Source of the DNA: Capra hircus
Lineage: Eukaryota > Chordata > Mammalia > Artiodactyla > Bovidae
DNA: 64,000 nt
Assembly: GCF_001704415.2 (NCBI RefSeq)
Contig: NC_030811.1
Span: forward strand, 55,975,591 to 56,039,590
Direction: 5' to 3'
Part shown: one piece after another, positions 46,659 through 57,283 of the stretch
Layout: every line of letters starts with the position of its first letter
How positions within the stretch are numbered: position 1 is the first letter of the stretch
Program-made: the position numbers and the translations under genes
The notes under the pieces: generated by a model
Seen by the model: the letters and a program-made list of their open reading frames with translations, nothing else
Databases searched by the model: none
What the model was told of the DNA's origin: nothing

Positions 46659-47104
46659 GGATTTCCCTGGTGGTCCAGTGGCTCAGAATCTGCTTGCCAC
46701 CGCAGATTCCATGTTCAGTCCTTGGCCCAGGAAGACTCCACATGCCGAGGGGCAACTAGTCCCGTGTGCCACAACTACTGAGCCCACATACCTACATTCC
46801 ATGCTCTGCAAACAAGAGAAGCCTCCACACTGAGATGCCCATGAAGGAGTGCTAAGTTGCTTCAGTCATGTCCAACTCTTTGTGACCCCATGGACTGTAG
46901 CCTGCCAGGCTCCTCTGTCTATGGGATTCTCCAGGCAACAATACTAGCATGGGTTGCCATGCCCTCCTGCAGAGGATCTTTCTAACCTAGGGATTGAACC
47001 TCATGCACCACAATTAGAGAGTAGCCCCCCACCCCGCAACTAGAGAAAGCCCACCCACAGCAACAAAGAACCAGTGCAGCCTAAAATAAATAAATAAATA
47101 AAAA
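46659..47104 (+). mobile_element. CHR-type SINE split by a Bov-tA
   Basis: The left part (46659 to about 46848) has ggatttccctggtggtccag and gcctccacactgagatgccc. The right part (47001-47104) resumes with catgcaccacaattagagag, aactagagaaagcccaccca and an AAATAAATA tail. Confidence 0.9.
46849..47000 (-). mobile_element. Bov-tA SINE nested in CHR, antisense
   Basis: gtgctaagttgcttcagtca, actgtagcctgccaggctcc, ctccaggcaacaatactagc and ggatctttctaacctaggga. The antisense tRNA head is largely missing after gattgaacct. Confidence 0.9.
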
Positions 47105-48084
47105 CTTGCAAAAGATGCTTAGTTAACATAGTATATGTTGCTTTTGAGGTCCCTGGAGGATGTATAAACAGAATCAAATAACAATGGGACATATGAGTCT
47201 GTGGTTTGATATAGAAAACGAGGGGCTCCATACAGAAACTATTGCAATGGGTAAGGTTCCCAAGGAAAAGAATTTAGTACTGAAGGGAAGACCAAATCTT
47301 CTTCAAATCAATATCATAGTCATTGAATACCCAGAGTGTGAAAATCAATGGACTAGAAACACTTATACGTACAAACCAGAGTCTGGCCTTAAACAAGCTT
47401 AAAATCTAGCAGGGGAGTCAAGAGGTAAACATATGGAGAATGAAAACAGCATGTAAAATTGAAACAACAGCTTGACTCAGCCCCAGAAGGGATTTCCCAG
47501 GACCTAGAAGAAACTCTGCCCAGTGAACTACATAGATACACTGCCCGATGACATAACAGAATGCCAGGAGACCTCCAGAGGAGGCAAGCTCAGCAGAGAC
47601 CTGGAGGACAGCTGAGATTCACTACAGAAAAATACAACCTCTGCAAATAATCAATGCTACCTCTCATCAGACATGCCAGGACGACCCACTGCTGTAGCAA
47701 ATACTCTCTGACCCAGATGCCGCAGCACCATTAACTTCTAATCACACCAATGAGCAAAACTGCACCAATACTTGAAGAACAAAACACCTGGAGAGAAAGA
47801 CATTGTGAAAAGCTTCCTTGTGTTTTCATGCGTTGCACATACGCGACGAACAGGCAGGAGATGTGCTGGGTGGGAGCAGCAGCAAAGTTCTCTATGGTAG
47901 AGAAGAGAAGCATCTTCAGTCTTCAAATGTAGGAAAGGCTGTCATGCATAAGAGGGACTGGACACAAGTCCTAAGGTGGATGGAAACACTTGGGAGTTAA
48001 ACATTCCTTGAAACATTGTAAAGAACGTATCCAGTAGTCAAAGATATCTGGAAGAAAGCCGGCAGCCCTGAGGGATAACAAGGT
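47105..48084. other. unassigned, about 1 kb
   Basis: No named repeat or gene. Frames of 60-80 codons only. Confidence 0.5.
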
Positions 48085-48210
48085 CCCTTTCACCACTGGT
48101 TGTCCCAGCAGGGTTTGGACAACCTCTTATTAGGGATGCTACGGAGCAGATTTCAATATGACGCAGAAAATCCCTTCTAAAATAGTAAGGTTCTATAGTT
48201 CTTAGGCAAA
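48085..48210 (+). mobile_element. possible CR1/L3-type ancient LINE 3' end
   Basis: gcagggtttggacaacctct, tagggatgctacggagcaga and aatagtaaggttctatagtt resemble the shared 3' terminus of amniote CR1-class LINEs (usually closing in repeats of gattctat). No tail repeat is preserved. Confidence 0.4.
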
Positions 48211-49131
48211 GAATCCAGATTATTTCACTGAAGGTGGTGCTTCTAAATGCTTCAAAATATGGCTGCAATTATCACCAATGGGTCTTTCCTTACAGCGAGT
48301 AAATGCAGGCCCTCAGAAGCAGGCATTTAACTGCACATTATAGGATCTGATCAATAATAAAATCCTAGCCTTACTTGGACAGTGCAAAATGGTATTCGTG
48401 CTGTAAGCAAGGGTGTCCCCTCAGTGGTTCCACGGGCTGTTGGGGAAAAGGAGAGAAGCCCCTTAAACACCCACCTAATACAAAGGCTGTTGACAGGTGT
48501 GGGAAGAGGACAAAAGATGCCCAAGACCAGTTTCTGGAAGCTGATCTTAAAGGGCCATCCAACCACACTGGTGACTATTTTTGTCAATTCTACTTTGGAC
48601 TAATCTAAAACATTTTTAAGAAATAAGTGCCTTTCAAAACCTCTATCTCATATATCCACTCAACAGCCCATGAGATGATTTCAATTTTGCAGATTAAAAA
48701 AAAAATCAAGGCACAAAAATAAGTCAATCATTGTCTCTTAAGTATAGTGTAGTCACATCTTCTGTGGGGGTGAGGTTCTAAAGTTAGCTCAGAAGACAAA
48801 AATCAAATGTGCTCAAGGATTGCCTTTGAAAATCCCTTAAATCAACTGAAAAGTAAAGTCTCGTTGGTCGACTTATACAGCTCTAAACAGTGCCCGAGAT
48901 AAATGCATGCAGTAATAGTCAAGTCAAATATAAAGACTATACATGCAAACTATAAATCTGGAGAATTTCAAATTACATAAGAGAAGAAATGAGGGTGCAC
49001 AGTTTTTATAAATCAAGTGTACATATGACACTACTCCACCATCCACCCTGGGTATCAAATTCTATAGCTTTGTATCACAACAGATGAGCCACCCTAGGTC
49101 ATCTGTCCTGGCAGAAGCTGAATAATGACTC
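48211..49131. other. unassigned
   Basis: No gene. A possible MIR core lies near 48670 (gattaaaaaaaaaatcaagg) but is too degraded to call. Confidence 0.45.
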
Positions 49132-49340
49132 AACAGTTCCCATTTACTGGGCATCTCCTGACTGCTCAGCTCTGCTCTGAGCACTTTACTGAATCCTCTC
49201 TACCACCTAACTATGGGGCAGACACTGCTACTATCCTCATTTTACAGATGACACATTTTTGAGGCTGAAAAGCAGCAGTGGCCCTGGGTCACACACATAG
49301 CCAGTAAGTAGCAGAGGTGGAGACAAAGGTCTGTCTGACT
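49132..49340 (-). mobile_element. MIR SINE, antisense
   Basis: gcactttactgaatcctctc, tcctcattttacagatgaca, cctgggtcacacacatagcc and agtaagtagcagaggtggag match almost the whole antisense MIR. Confidence 0.85.
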
Positions 49341-49344
49341 CAAA

Positions 49345-49530
49345 AACACAGGCTCATAGGAGTGATTCTCAAACCAGGAGTGTACCAGTATTACCTGGGG
49401 AGCAAGACGTCAAAACTGGGGTTTCCTAGGTCCATCTCAGACCAATGGACTCAGAATCCTGGCTCCCTTCCCACTGGATTCTGATGTGGACAAACCGCTG
49501 ACAAAATTTTGAGAAACCCTGCAGTAGGCT
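49345..49530 (+). mobile_element. MER5-like hAT remnant
   Basis: gtgattctcaaaccaggagt, gtattacctggggagcaaga, cactggattctgatgtggac and attttgagaaaccctgcag retain both termini. Confidence 0.75.
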
Positions 49531-50399
49531 CTAACTTCCTGCTTAATACTCTTTCTGTTAAACTACATGTCCGTGCTATCTGCCCGGTGCTGTGAGGGCT
49601 ATTAATAAAATGCTGGATGATGCTGACTGATAATACTATACCCACATCCTCTTACCATGCATCTCAGCGGCAACATGCCCCGAGTCCTTCCACAAGCACA
49701 TCCAGCCGCCTGCGGTCTGTTTTAATAACTCAGGGAAGAAGAAACCCCCTGAAGCTGTGAGAACTTTTCCTGCATGAAATCTGTTTCATGGTTAATACAA
49801 ATAAGCTTTTTACTTAAAAAAAAAAAAAAAACCTCAAAGGCTGATTACAAGTTCAAGTTTGGCTGCAACACACCGCAAAGGCATTCGATCGCAGACTTGC
49901 CTTTCTGAATGGAAGCCTTCCACTCCTTTTGATTGAAAATCCACATGATCCAGTGCCAGATGGTGACATTTGTACAAGTCAAGCTGGATTAAGTCAAGAG
50001 CTTTAGTGAAGCATGATGCAGATCAAGAAAATGATGGGGATTATGCGCAAGCACACACACATACACACACACACACACATACACACGGCTCATGCTAAAT
50101 TCTTCCAGCTGTGACAGCAGAGTTCCCATCAGCCTATTTCTCTCCCAGCCTCTGCAGTCCCCAGCCTATCACAGCTGCATGTTTTTCTGCATCCACCCTC
50201 CTGTAGCCCGCGTGTCCACAGATGGGCAGACCTAGGTCTAAGGCAGACAACCCAGTCTAAGGCCCCAAAGGCCCCCCTCCAGCCCACCTCTGCCTGCACA
50301 TTTGAAGCTGGGTTGGCCCACTCTAAGACAGCAGAAGCAGCCTGAAGCTTCAGCTCAGGGAAAGGCACCATGATTCTCCCAGTTTCCCAGACCAGGCAC
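49531..50399. other. unassigned, with a repeat-free candidate regulatory stretch
   Basis: An A-run lies at about 49817-49832. The stretch 49840-50045 is repeat-free and mixes E-box (cacatg), GGATTA and TCAAAGG-type cores. A CA array follows at 50049-50088. Conservation cannot be judged from one sequence. Confidence 0.45.
50049..50088. repeat. CA/TACA microsatellite
   Basis: Interrupted cacacaca units with two atacac interruptions, ending at cggctcatg. Confidence 0.9.
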
Positions 50400-51150
50400 C
50401 TAGTCATCTAACATCCTTCACTTCTTTTCCCTCAACTTCCATATGAAATCCATCACCAATTCCCACCAGCTCTACTTGTAGCCTGCCTGCCTCTTTGCAT
50501 CACCACCCCCTTCCAGGCTGACCCTGGTTTCTTGTTCTGGCCGCCATGCTCCCCCAGGACTACTGTAACAGTCTCCTAACTGCTCTCTGGACTCAAGATT
50601 CTTCCCAGTCTTAAGGACTGCTCTCTTTCCAGCACGAGCACAGAGGTGGTACCTGGCTCAGAGGAGGGGAATATGCACACTAAGCCATCAGTTCTCTTGT
50701 AGTTCAGTTGGTAAAGAATCTGCCTGCAATGCATGAGACCTATGTTCAGTTCCTGGGTCAGGAAGATCCCCTGGAGAAGAGAATGGCAGCCCACTCCAGT
50801 ATTTTTGTCTGGAGAATCCCGTGGACAGAGGAGCCTGATAGGCTACGGTCCATGGGGTTGTAAGGGTTGGACACGACTTAGAGACTAAACCACCACCAAT
50901 TAAAATATTCATAGCCTCTTGCCCATGCCCCACTCTCCATTCTCTACTCCACTTCCCTTAAACTTTCACAGCTTCCTCGTGCTGTTAAAACTAAGTGCAA
51001 ACTCTTCTGATTGCTTACAAAGTTGGTCCTAGTCATCTCTCTAAGTATGTCATTTGTCACTTCCCTCATCCCACTCTACAGTCCAACCAAAGTGAAATTC
51101 TTTTAGCTGAGGTCTCATCTGACTGACTTTATCAATCAGATTTCAGCCCC
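50400..51150 (+). mobile_element. L2 LINE 3' half split by a Bov-tA
   Basis: The left part (to about 50640) has gactactgtaacagtctcct and aactgctctctggactcaag. The right part (from 50891) has ctaagtgcaaactcttctga, tacaaagttggtcctagtca and agctgaggtctcatctgact. The two are in order in L2. Confidence 0.78.
50691..50890 (+). mobile_element. Bov-tA SINE nested in L2
   Basis: tagttcagttggtaaagaat (head), cctgggtcaggaagatcccc, cactccagtatttttgtctg and ggacacgacttagagactaa. Confidence 0.92.
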
Positions 51151-51399
51151 GGGTTGTAAAGAAACCCAGTTGAAGGCTAACGTGTCCAGGGAGGACTCCA
51201 TTTTGTATTTATTATACTCAAGGATTATGAGTACTTTAGGTAAATTCCAATTATTCAGGGGTGATGATCTAATCGGGTGATACAGACCACCTGCATCCCC
51301 TCCTTTCTCCTACTCTTAGCAAACTGCTCTCTTGTTTCAAAATTATAGCTAACATCAACAGATAATAAGCAATGTGTGCCGAGCACATTTGCCAACTGG
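51151..51399. other. unassigned
   Basis: Nothing recognised. Confidence 0.5.
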
Positions 51400-52265
51400 T
51401 TCTTCATTCACTCATCAGTAACTTTACTGAGCATTTACTAGGTGCCTGCCACTGCACACTAACCCAATAGTAAAGGGCAGTCTGCAAAACAGGAACTGTC
51501 CCTTTGCTCATGGAACAAATAACCTAGTTGGAAAATAGGCTTTAAACAAGTTATACAATTAATTGTTTGTTGATGATTTGGTAAAGTACTATAAAGAAGA
51601 ACCAGGTGCAAGGAGAGCATACAATGAGCCAGTCTGGAGGGAAAAAGAAACAGGAAGACTTCTTTGGGAAACTGATGTGTAAGCTAAGCCCTGAAAAATA
51701 AGCGGGAATTAAATCCATGGTGAGGACCAGCAGTGAAGAAGCATTCCAGGCAGAGGGAAGAGTGTTTGTAAAGCTCCACATGGAAGGAAGATGAATGTGA
51801 GGAGGCCAGTAAGGCTGCAGCCCAGAGGATGTGAGAGGACTCGAATGCAGCGGGCAGGGTGAGAGCCCTCAGGCCCTGCAGGCCAGTGCTGCTCAAACTA
51901 TTTCCAATGTGTCCCAGACTGATATTTTTATAAAATATGAAGAAAATGTATTACTAGACAATTTAAAGACATAGAAAACATAAGCCTAAATATTTTTACT
52001 CATCATATTTAACAGACATAAAATGATTCTGCCAGTTACTATAAAAGCTTCTAAATACTTGCTCTCAATGTGTGTTCCTTCTCAAGGCTTACTGATAAGC
52101 AGGCAATTGTCCACAGGCCACACTTTAAGAGGCACGGTAGATGGGAAGCCATAAAAGAGCTTTAAGCATGTGTAAAGTAAATCCAGAATCGCATTTCAGA
52201 GATCACTCTGGCTGGAGTGTGGAGAATGTCTTCGGGGCAGGAGGAGCAACCGGGGCTCTTTCAGG
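51400..52265 (-). mobile_element. L2 LINE 3' region, antisense, split by a hAT element
   Basis: The first part (51400-51885) has ctgagcatttactaggtgcc, aagcattccaggcagaggga and gaatgtgaggaggccagtaa. The second (52139-52265) has agctttaagcatgtgtaaag and agatcactctggctggagtg. The order is that of L2 once the inner element is removed. Confidence 0.82.
51885..52138 (+). mobile_element. hAT-like DNA transposon remnant nested in L2
   Basis: The ends gccagtgctgctcaaactat and ggccacactttaagaggcac look like degraded inverted hAT termini. The AT-rich interior is not assigned to a family. Confidence 0.55.
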
Positions 52266-52274
52266 CGTCTTAGT

Positions 52275-52430
52275 GAGAGATGATATTCCTTAGAGGCAAT
52301 GATATTTAACACTTGTAATAACCTACAAGGTAGTCATCAACATTCATTATTAAGTGAGGTTTAAGGTCATCTCCAGAAGTAGAATTCACATTTCCCCAAA
52401 CCTGGTAAATCCAGGCTCTCTGAAGCCTTT
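52275..52430 (-). mobile_element. possible MIR, antisense
   Basis: aacctacaaggtagtcatca and attaagtgaggtttaaggtc are weak MIR-like motifs. A T-run follows at about 52428-52444. Confidence 0.4.
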
Positions 52431-53004
52431 TTTTTTTTTTTTTTGAAGCCTTATTTAAATGCAGTCCTTAGGGCTACCTTATTGGTGACCTTATAACAAA
52501 ATCTTTATTGCTGCTTCTGTAAATAGCCTTTCTGTGCCATCTACAGCCTACTGGCCTTTACTGAAACCCCTCAGTGATCCATCAGCATTACCCAGTCTTC
52601 CAGGAACACAGCCTCCATTCTTCATGCAAATGTCTTGCAATGAAGGAACCCCAGAGGGAGAAAGAGAATCTGAGTATAATGGGCTGTGCTTTTCACTATT
52701 TTCTCATCTCTCTTAAGCTGATGGATTTCCAAAAGGTCCTGATGACTTTTAAAAGGAGATGATTGAGTTTATCCAACTGGGGAAGGAAAAGCTTGGGGGG
52801 GTGGGGGCGGGGCAAGAGGCAGCCCAGCTCAGGAGCAAAGGACTGCCTTTTTAGATGAAAGCACCTGAGGCCCGCCTCCATCATACAACTGCTGCTAGAG
52901 CCAGTGCCCATCACTCAGCCTCTCAAAGCCCTGGTTTCCTTATCCACACATGGAGCCAAAGATCTCTGCTCTGGCTTATTCAAGGGTCTCGTGTAAAGAT
53001 GGTT
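52431..53004. other. mostly unassigned
   Basis: 52900-52990 (cactcagcctctcaaagccc, ggtttccttatccacacatg) looks like a sense MIR piece. A G-run lies near 52794. No gene. Confidence 0.5.
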
Positions 53005-53440
53005 ACATTCAAACAAACATTTCCGTGGCACAAGCAATGTGACAGGCATTGAGTTGAACACTGAGTTTACAGACATAGGGCGACAATGTGCAAATAATAA
53101 AGCATGATGCTGCAGGGTGAATGCCCTACACAGGCACACACACACTCTGCTGTCCACCCCGAGGTCAGGAAGACAGTGCGTCAGGGAATGCATCTTGAAT
53201 GAGGCAGTGGTTGATCTTTGAAAGCAGGGAAAGGAATTTCCCAAGCAGACAAGCGTAAGAACACTATCCTGGTGAGAGAGATCAGAATGATACATCTGGA
53301 AACCATAGGACACTCACTATCAATAAAAAATATATGAGAAAGGGGAAAGGAAATAAGACTGGACAAGGACAGGGGAATCACCAAGGGCCTTGTGCACCAA
53401 TGAAGGAATGAGATGAAACCAGAGGATCTGGGCTGGACCA
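53005..53440 (-). mobile_element. L2 LINE 3' region, antisense
   Basis: aacaaacatttccgtggcac, atcttgaatgaggcagtggt and caccaagggccttgtgcacc run along antisense L2. Confidence 0.68.
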
Positions 53441-53765
53441 AACTCCACATTTGAATGCGGGTCATTTTTGTCATTTCTGTTATAGCTGAAACAGAACCAA
53501 AAAGTGATTGTGTACACATGACACTCCTCTAGAAACAACAGTGAGACTCTGAGGGGGCTGGAAGTCCTATGCTATAGAGGTGAGGACAAAAGCAAGTGAC
53601 GTGTGACTTGCTAATGTGATTTCACTTGTGCTGCCAGATCCAGGAAACTTGGGTTCTCTGTTCATTCATGAGAAGGTAAAAAAATAAAAGAACAACTTTT
53701 CTCTGTTCGGCCCCAAGAGAGCAAGGAAAAAATGCTCGCCCTTCCCAACTTTACAAGTAGCCAGT
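53441..53765. other. unassigned
   Basis: Nothing recognised. Confidence 0.5.
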
Positions 53766-54105
53766 GGCTTCCCTGCTGGTTCAGTGATAAAGAATCTGCC
53801 TGCCAATATAGGAGACACGGGTTCGATCCCTGGTCCAGGAAGATACCACATTCTGCAAAGCAACTGAGCTCATGTGCCACAAATATTAAGCTGGTGCTCT
53901 GGAGCCCAGGAACCACAACAAGAGACGCCACTACTGTGAGAAGCCCAGACGCCATAACTAGAGAGCAGCCTCTGCTCACAGCAACTAAAGAAAATGCACA
54001 TGTAAGAATTAAAGATTTTAAAATTAAAAAAATAAAAAAATAAAAATAAAAAAAGAAAATGCAGTGCAGCACTGAAGACCCAGGACAGACCAAAATAAAG
54101 ATAAC
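53766..54105 (+). mobile_element. CHR-type SINE, long copy with A-rich expansion
   Basis: ggcttccctgctggttcagt (head), gggttcgatccctggtccag and ctagagagcagcctctgctc. An expanded AAATAAA tract at 54019-54056 precedes a terminal gcactgaagacccaggacag module, as if the 3' end had been partly duplicated. Confidence 0.88.
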
Positions 54106-54284
54106 TAAATTTGTAAAATGCAGCCATAAAGCCCAAAAGCTTCCTTCAGTGATATCACCAAATTCTCAAAGAAATCAATAAATGTTATTTTAAGGTCAAT
54201 GAGGAAGAGAGAAAGATTCTGACCTTTTTTCTCTACTATTCCTCAGGGACAGTACCTACTTAGGGAAATCCATTCAGAGTAGAG

Positions 54285-54287
<3 letters not shown>

Positions 54288-54330
<43 letters not shown>
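54288..54330. repeat. GT microsatellite 1
   Basis: About 18 GT units end in gcgcgcgtgcacac. A second GT array lies 149 bp to the right. Confidence 0.95.
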
Positions 54331-54331
<1 letters not shown>

Positions 54332-54476
54332 CACACATGTGAACGTTTATGTATGTCTAAGTACCTATACATGCATATGTGTGCACGTTCATTTGCGTGA
54401 GCCAGGGGAAGGCAGAGGACATCTCAGAGCCCCCTACAGGATGTCCACTTCTAGAAAGGACGGCCCTGGAAAGGGG

Positions 54477-54479
<3 letters not shown>

Positions 54480-54511
<32 letters not shown>
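54480..54511. repeat. GT microsatellite 2
   Basis: About 15 pure GT/TG units directly abut the antisense Bov-tA. Confidence 0.95.
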
Positions 54512-54516
<5 letters not shown>

Positions 54517-54770
54517 CACGCTCAGTCGCTCAGTGGTGTCCAACTCTTTGAGACCCCATGGAAGCCCACCAGACTCCTCTGTCCGTGGGATTTCCCAAGG
54601 AAGCCCACCAGACTCCTCTGTCCATGGGATTTCCCAAGCAACAATACTGGAATGGGTTGCCATTTCCTTCTCCAGGGGGTTCTTCAGGGGATCTTCCTGA
54701 CCCAGGGATTGAACCCACATCTCCTACACTGGCAAGCAGATTCTTTCCTTCAGAGCCACCAGGGAAGTCC
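54512..54770 (-). mobile_element. Bov-tA SINE, antisense, with internal 39-bp tandem duplication
   Basis: Normal antisense motifs flank the anomaly: gctcagtcgctcagtggtgt on the left, aacaatactggaatgggttg and an antisense head ending gccaccagggaagtcc on the right. A 39-bp unit starting gaagcccaccagactcctct is present at 54561-54599 and 54600-54638 with one mismatch. A smaller ggggttcttcagggg repeat lies near 54675. Confidence 0.94.
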
Positions 54771-54794
54771 TTACCACTGCGTAGCAGGGCTGAA

Positions 54795-54970
54795 ATTAAT
54801 CAGTCCATCCATCCATCCCTCCACCAATCTGTTCTACAAACATGTACCAAGCATAGTTTATGCATCAAGCTTTGTGCAGCTATTGAGTTGACCAGGCACA
54901 CAGCTCCTCCAGGAGCTCACACCGGAGCCTCTCAATCAGAGTGTAATGACCAGGGAGGCTCAGTGAAGAC
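54795..54970 (-). mobile_element. L2 LINE 3' end, antisense
   Basis: A ccatccatccatcc run is followed by catgtaccaagcatagttta and tccaggagctcacaccggag, an antisense L2 terminus. Confidence 0.55.
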
Positions 54971-55004
54971 TTGTTTATACTTTAATGATGCATCAAAAAC
55001 CAAC

Positions 55005-55260
55005 TCCCTAAATTCAAATCCCAGTTCCCTCATTTACCAGGTGATCAGGGGCAAATTTTGTGACTTCTCTGTACCTCTGTGTCATCTATGAAAGAGGTAC
55101 ATAATGGTGGCACCTACTTTAAAGTGTTGGTATGAAGATTAAAATGAGTTAATATTTATAAAATGCTCAGTACAGTGCTTAGCAACATAGTCATTCTATG
55201 AGTCATTATTATTATTATTATTGTCATCGCTATTATTACTATTATCAATTCTCAAGTAAT
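55005..55260 (+). mobile_element. MIR SINE plus ATT-rich end
   Basis: attcaaatcccagttccctc, gtgacttctctgtacctctg, attaaaatgagttaatattt and gctcagtacagtgcttagca are MIR in order. The end has expanded to an ATT microsatellite (55204-55222). Confidence 0.85.
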
Positions 55261-55734
55261 CATGAAATGGGTGAGGTGTTGGCTGTCTCTTGGGCAACAG
55301 GACCCACAATGCTCTCAAGTTCACTTTCAGCTCAATTGCCCAAGCCCAGTATAGGCTACTAGTGAGGCCAGAGCCCCAGCAGGGAGGCTGCCCCTAGCCC
55401 ACCAGACACCAGAAAAGCTCTGCCTGGCACTCTCTAACTCTGGCCACATTCTGTTTCTGGGAGCAGAACCAAATGCCTTCATTGCATCCTGACAATGCAG
55501 CTGCAAGAAACAGACAGAGACCAGCCCTAAACGGGGCTGTTCTGTAGCCAAGGAGATGGGTTTAGTAGGTTATATGCTATATCCATCCCATCTACACGCT
55601 CCGCCTGCTGGGTAACCTCCAAAGAGCTGGAGGACAGACTCAAAGACACCAGGCCCCTCTGCAAAGTTTCTAAGGGCAGCAGATGAAGGAATAAGTGTCC
55701 CAAAGGTACAGGACAAATGCCTCTGAATTTAATT
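55261..55734. other. unassigned
   Basis: Nothing recognised. Confidence 0.5.
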
Positions 55735-55875
55735 TTGCTTTTTGCCTTCCACCAGCTGGAGATCTTGGGCAAGTTCCCTAATCTTACAATCAGTATGCCC
55801 TCATCTATATAATGGGGATTTTAAAAAAACTTCTCAAAATTAAATCATCCTAACACAAGGTCCAGCAAAGCAGAC
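55735..55875 (+). mobile_element. MIR SINE
   Basis: gatcttgggcaagttcccta, ccctcatctatataatgggg and tcaaaattaaatcatcctaa fit MIR. Confidence 0.72.
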
Positions 55876-56439
55876 ACACTCCAAATGTCTGTACTGGATG
55901 AAGTCTGTATTGCATCTGGTATCAAATCAGCCCCTGCTTGTGAACCTGCCGATGCAAAACACAGAAGCCGGACAATGACTCTCTTACCAATACCTCTTTA
56001 CTTCTTGCCCGTAAGAGCTGGGCCCCTGGCCCAAGGCATGACGAGGATGACTGGGGTGCAGAGACACAAGGGCAAGGGCACGCCCCTGGGCAATTCTCAG
56101 TTAACAAGCTTTGTGCGCCCAGCACACCCTGTGCCAGCCAAGGGAATTCAAGATTTCGGGGTCCCTGAGGAATCATCATTTAAAAAAAAAATAGCCAAGC
56201 CAGTAAATGCAAGAGACTCAACTGAGGGACTGGCTCATACATGGACCCTCCAGGAAACCCAGTGAGCAAGGCAGCCAACTCCCTGAGACTTTATTCTAGC
56301 CAAGCGTGCAGCCTTCTGTGATCATTTTACACAAGCCAAAGATATCCTTCCTCATGGCCTCAAAAAAGAATTCTTCAAAAGCTTCAGCTCCTTCCTAGGG
56401 CAGCTCTTGCTCTCAAAAGGACTTCTAAACACAAGCCAC
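55876..56439. other. unassigned
   Basis: A 126-codon frame (55885-56265) starts at an ATG but has no domain, no codon signature and no upstream promoter I recognise. No gene is called. Confidence 0.5.
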
Positions 56440-56560
56440 CGACCCTCCCAGAGCCTGAGTCCACTCATCTGTGAACTGAAAGCAACTGGATCTCCCTCTC
56501 AGAGAAACTATGGGACTGAAGGAGGCGATACAGTCATCATACTCAGCATGAGGGGCCTCA
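56440..56560 (+). mobile_element. possible MIR
   Basis: gagcctgagtccactcatct and gtgaactgaaagcaactgga are MIR-like. Confidence 0.45.
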
Positions 56561-57055
56561 GCAGGCCCCCATCTCACTCCTAAGGTTGGATCTCAATGGA
56601 TCATCACACAAGGTAGGCAATCAGCAAAAATTTATCAAAAAGGACATTTTTACAGTCCTGATTTTTAAACATTTCATACGGTGTGTGTTTCCCAACTCCC
56701 CAGACTCAGAAATGTCACCAGCATTTTTATCCTGCCAAAAAGATTTGATAAACTGCTGTCCCATAATCTAAACAAGGAGGAAGACAGGCCTGGTAAAGGG
56801 CAGCACTGACAGCCCAGTTGGAGAACTCCCCTCTCCAAGCTTCTTGTTCATTTCCTCCCCCTTCATCGGTGCATCCTTGAATTCCCCCCATGCCCTGGCA
56901 CAAGCAGGCATGACAGAACAAGTACTCCAAAGGCACAGGACAAATGTGGATGAGTCTCTGTTCCAGACAGGATACTGCCTTGGAGTCAGGACCAGTGCAT
57001 CCAAGCAAGTTTCCAAACCTCTGTGTGTCCTCTTAGGGAAGATGAGGCATTCCTG
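56561..57055. other. unassigned
   Basis: Nothing recognised; short frames overlap on both strands. Confidence 0.5.
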
Positions 57056-57069
57056 GGACTTGAATCTTT

Positions 57070-57269
57070 TTGTTATGTGGATCATTTTTTTAATGATCTT
57101 TATTAAATTGTTTAATCTTTATTGAATCTATCACAATATTGCTTCAGTTTTATGTTCTGGTCTTTTGGCCACAAAGTATGTGGGATCTTAGCTCCCCAAC
57201 CACAGACTGAACTGTGTGCCCTGCATTGGAACGTGAAGTTTTATCCACTGGACTGCCAGAGAAGTTCCA
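57070..57269 (-). mobile_element. CHR-type SINE, antisense, with 14-bp duplication
   Basis: attgaatctatcacaatatt, tgttctggtcttttggccac, gtgggatcttagctccccaa and a head ending gactgccagagaagttcc. Target copies ggacttgaatcttt (57056-57069) and ggacttgagtcttt (57270-57283) differ at one site. Confidence 0.93.
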
Positions 57270-57283
57270 GGACTTGAGTCTTT

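Noticed and set aside
54291..54551. Cys-Val repeat protein frame across the GT arrays
   Set aside because: It is a translation of GT microsatellites, with no coding meaning.
54558..55091. 177-codon forward frame with a repeated segment
   Set aside because: The repeat is the 39-bp duplication inside a Bov-tA SINE; the frame is repeat-derived.
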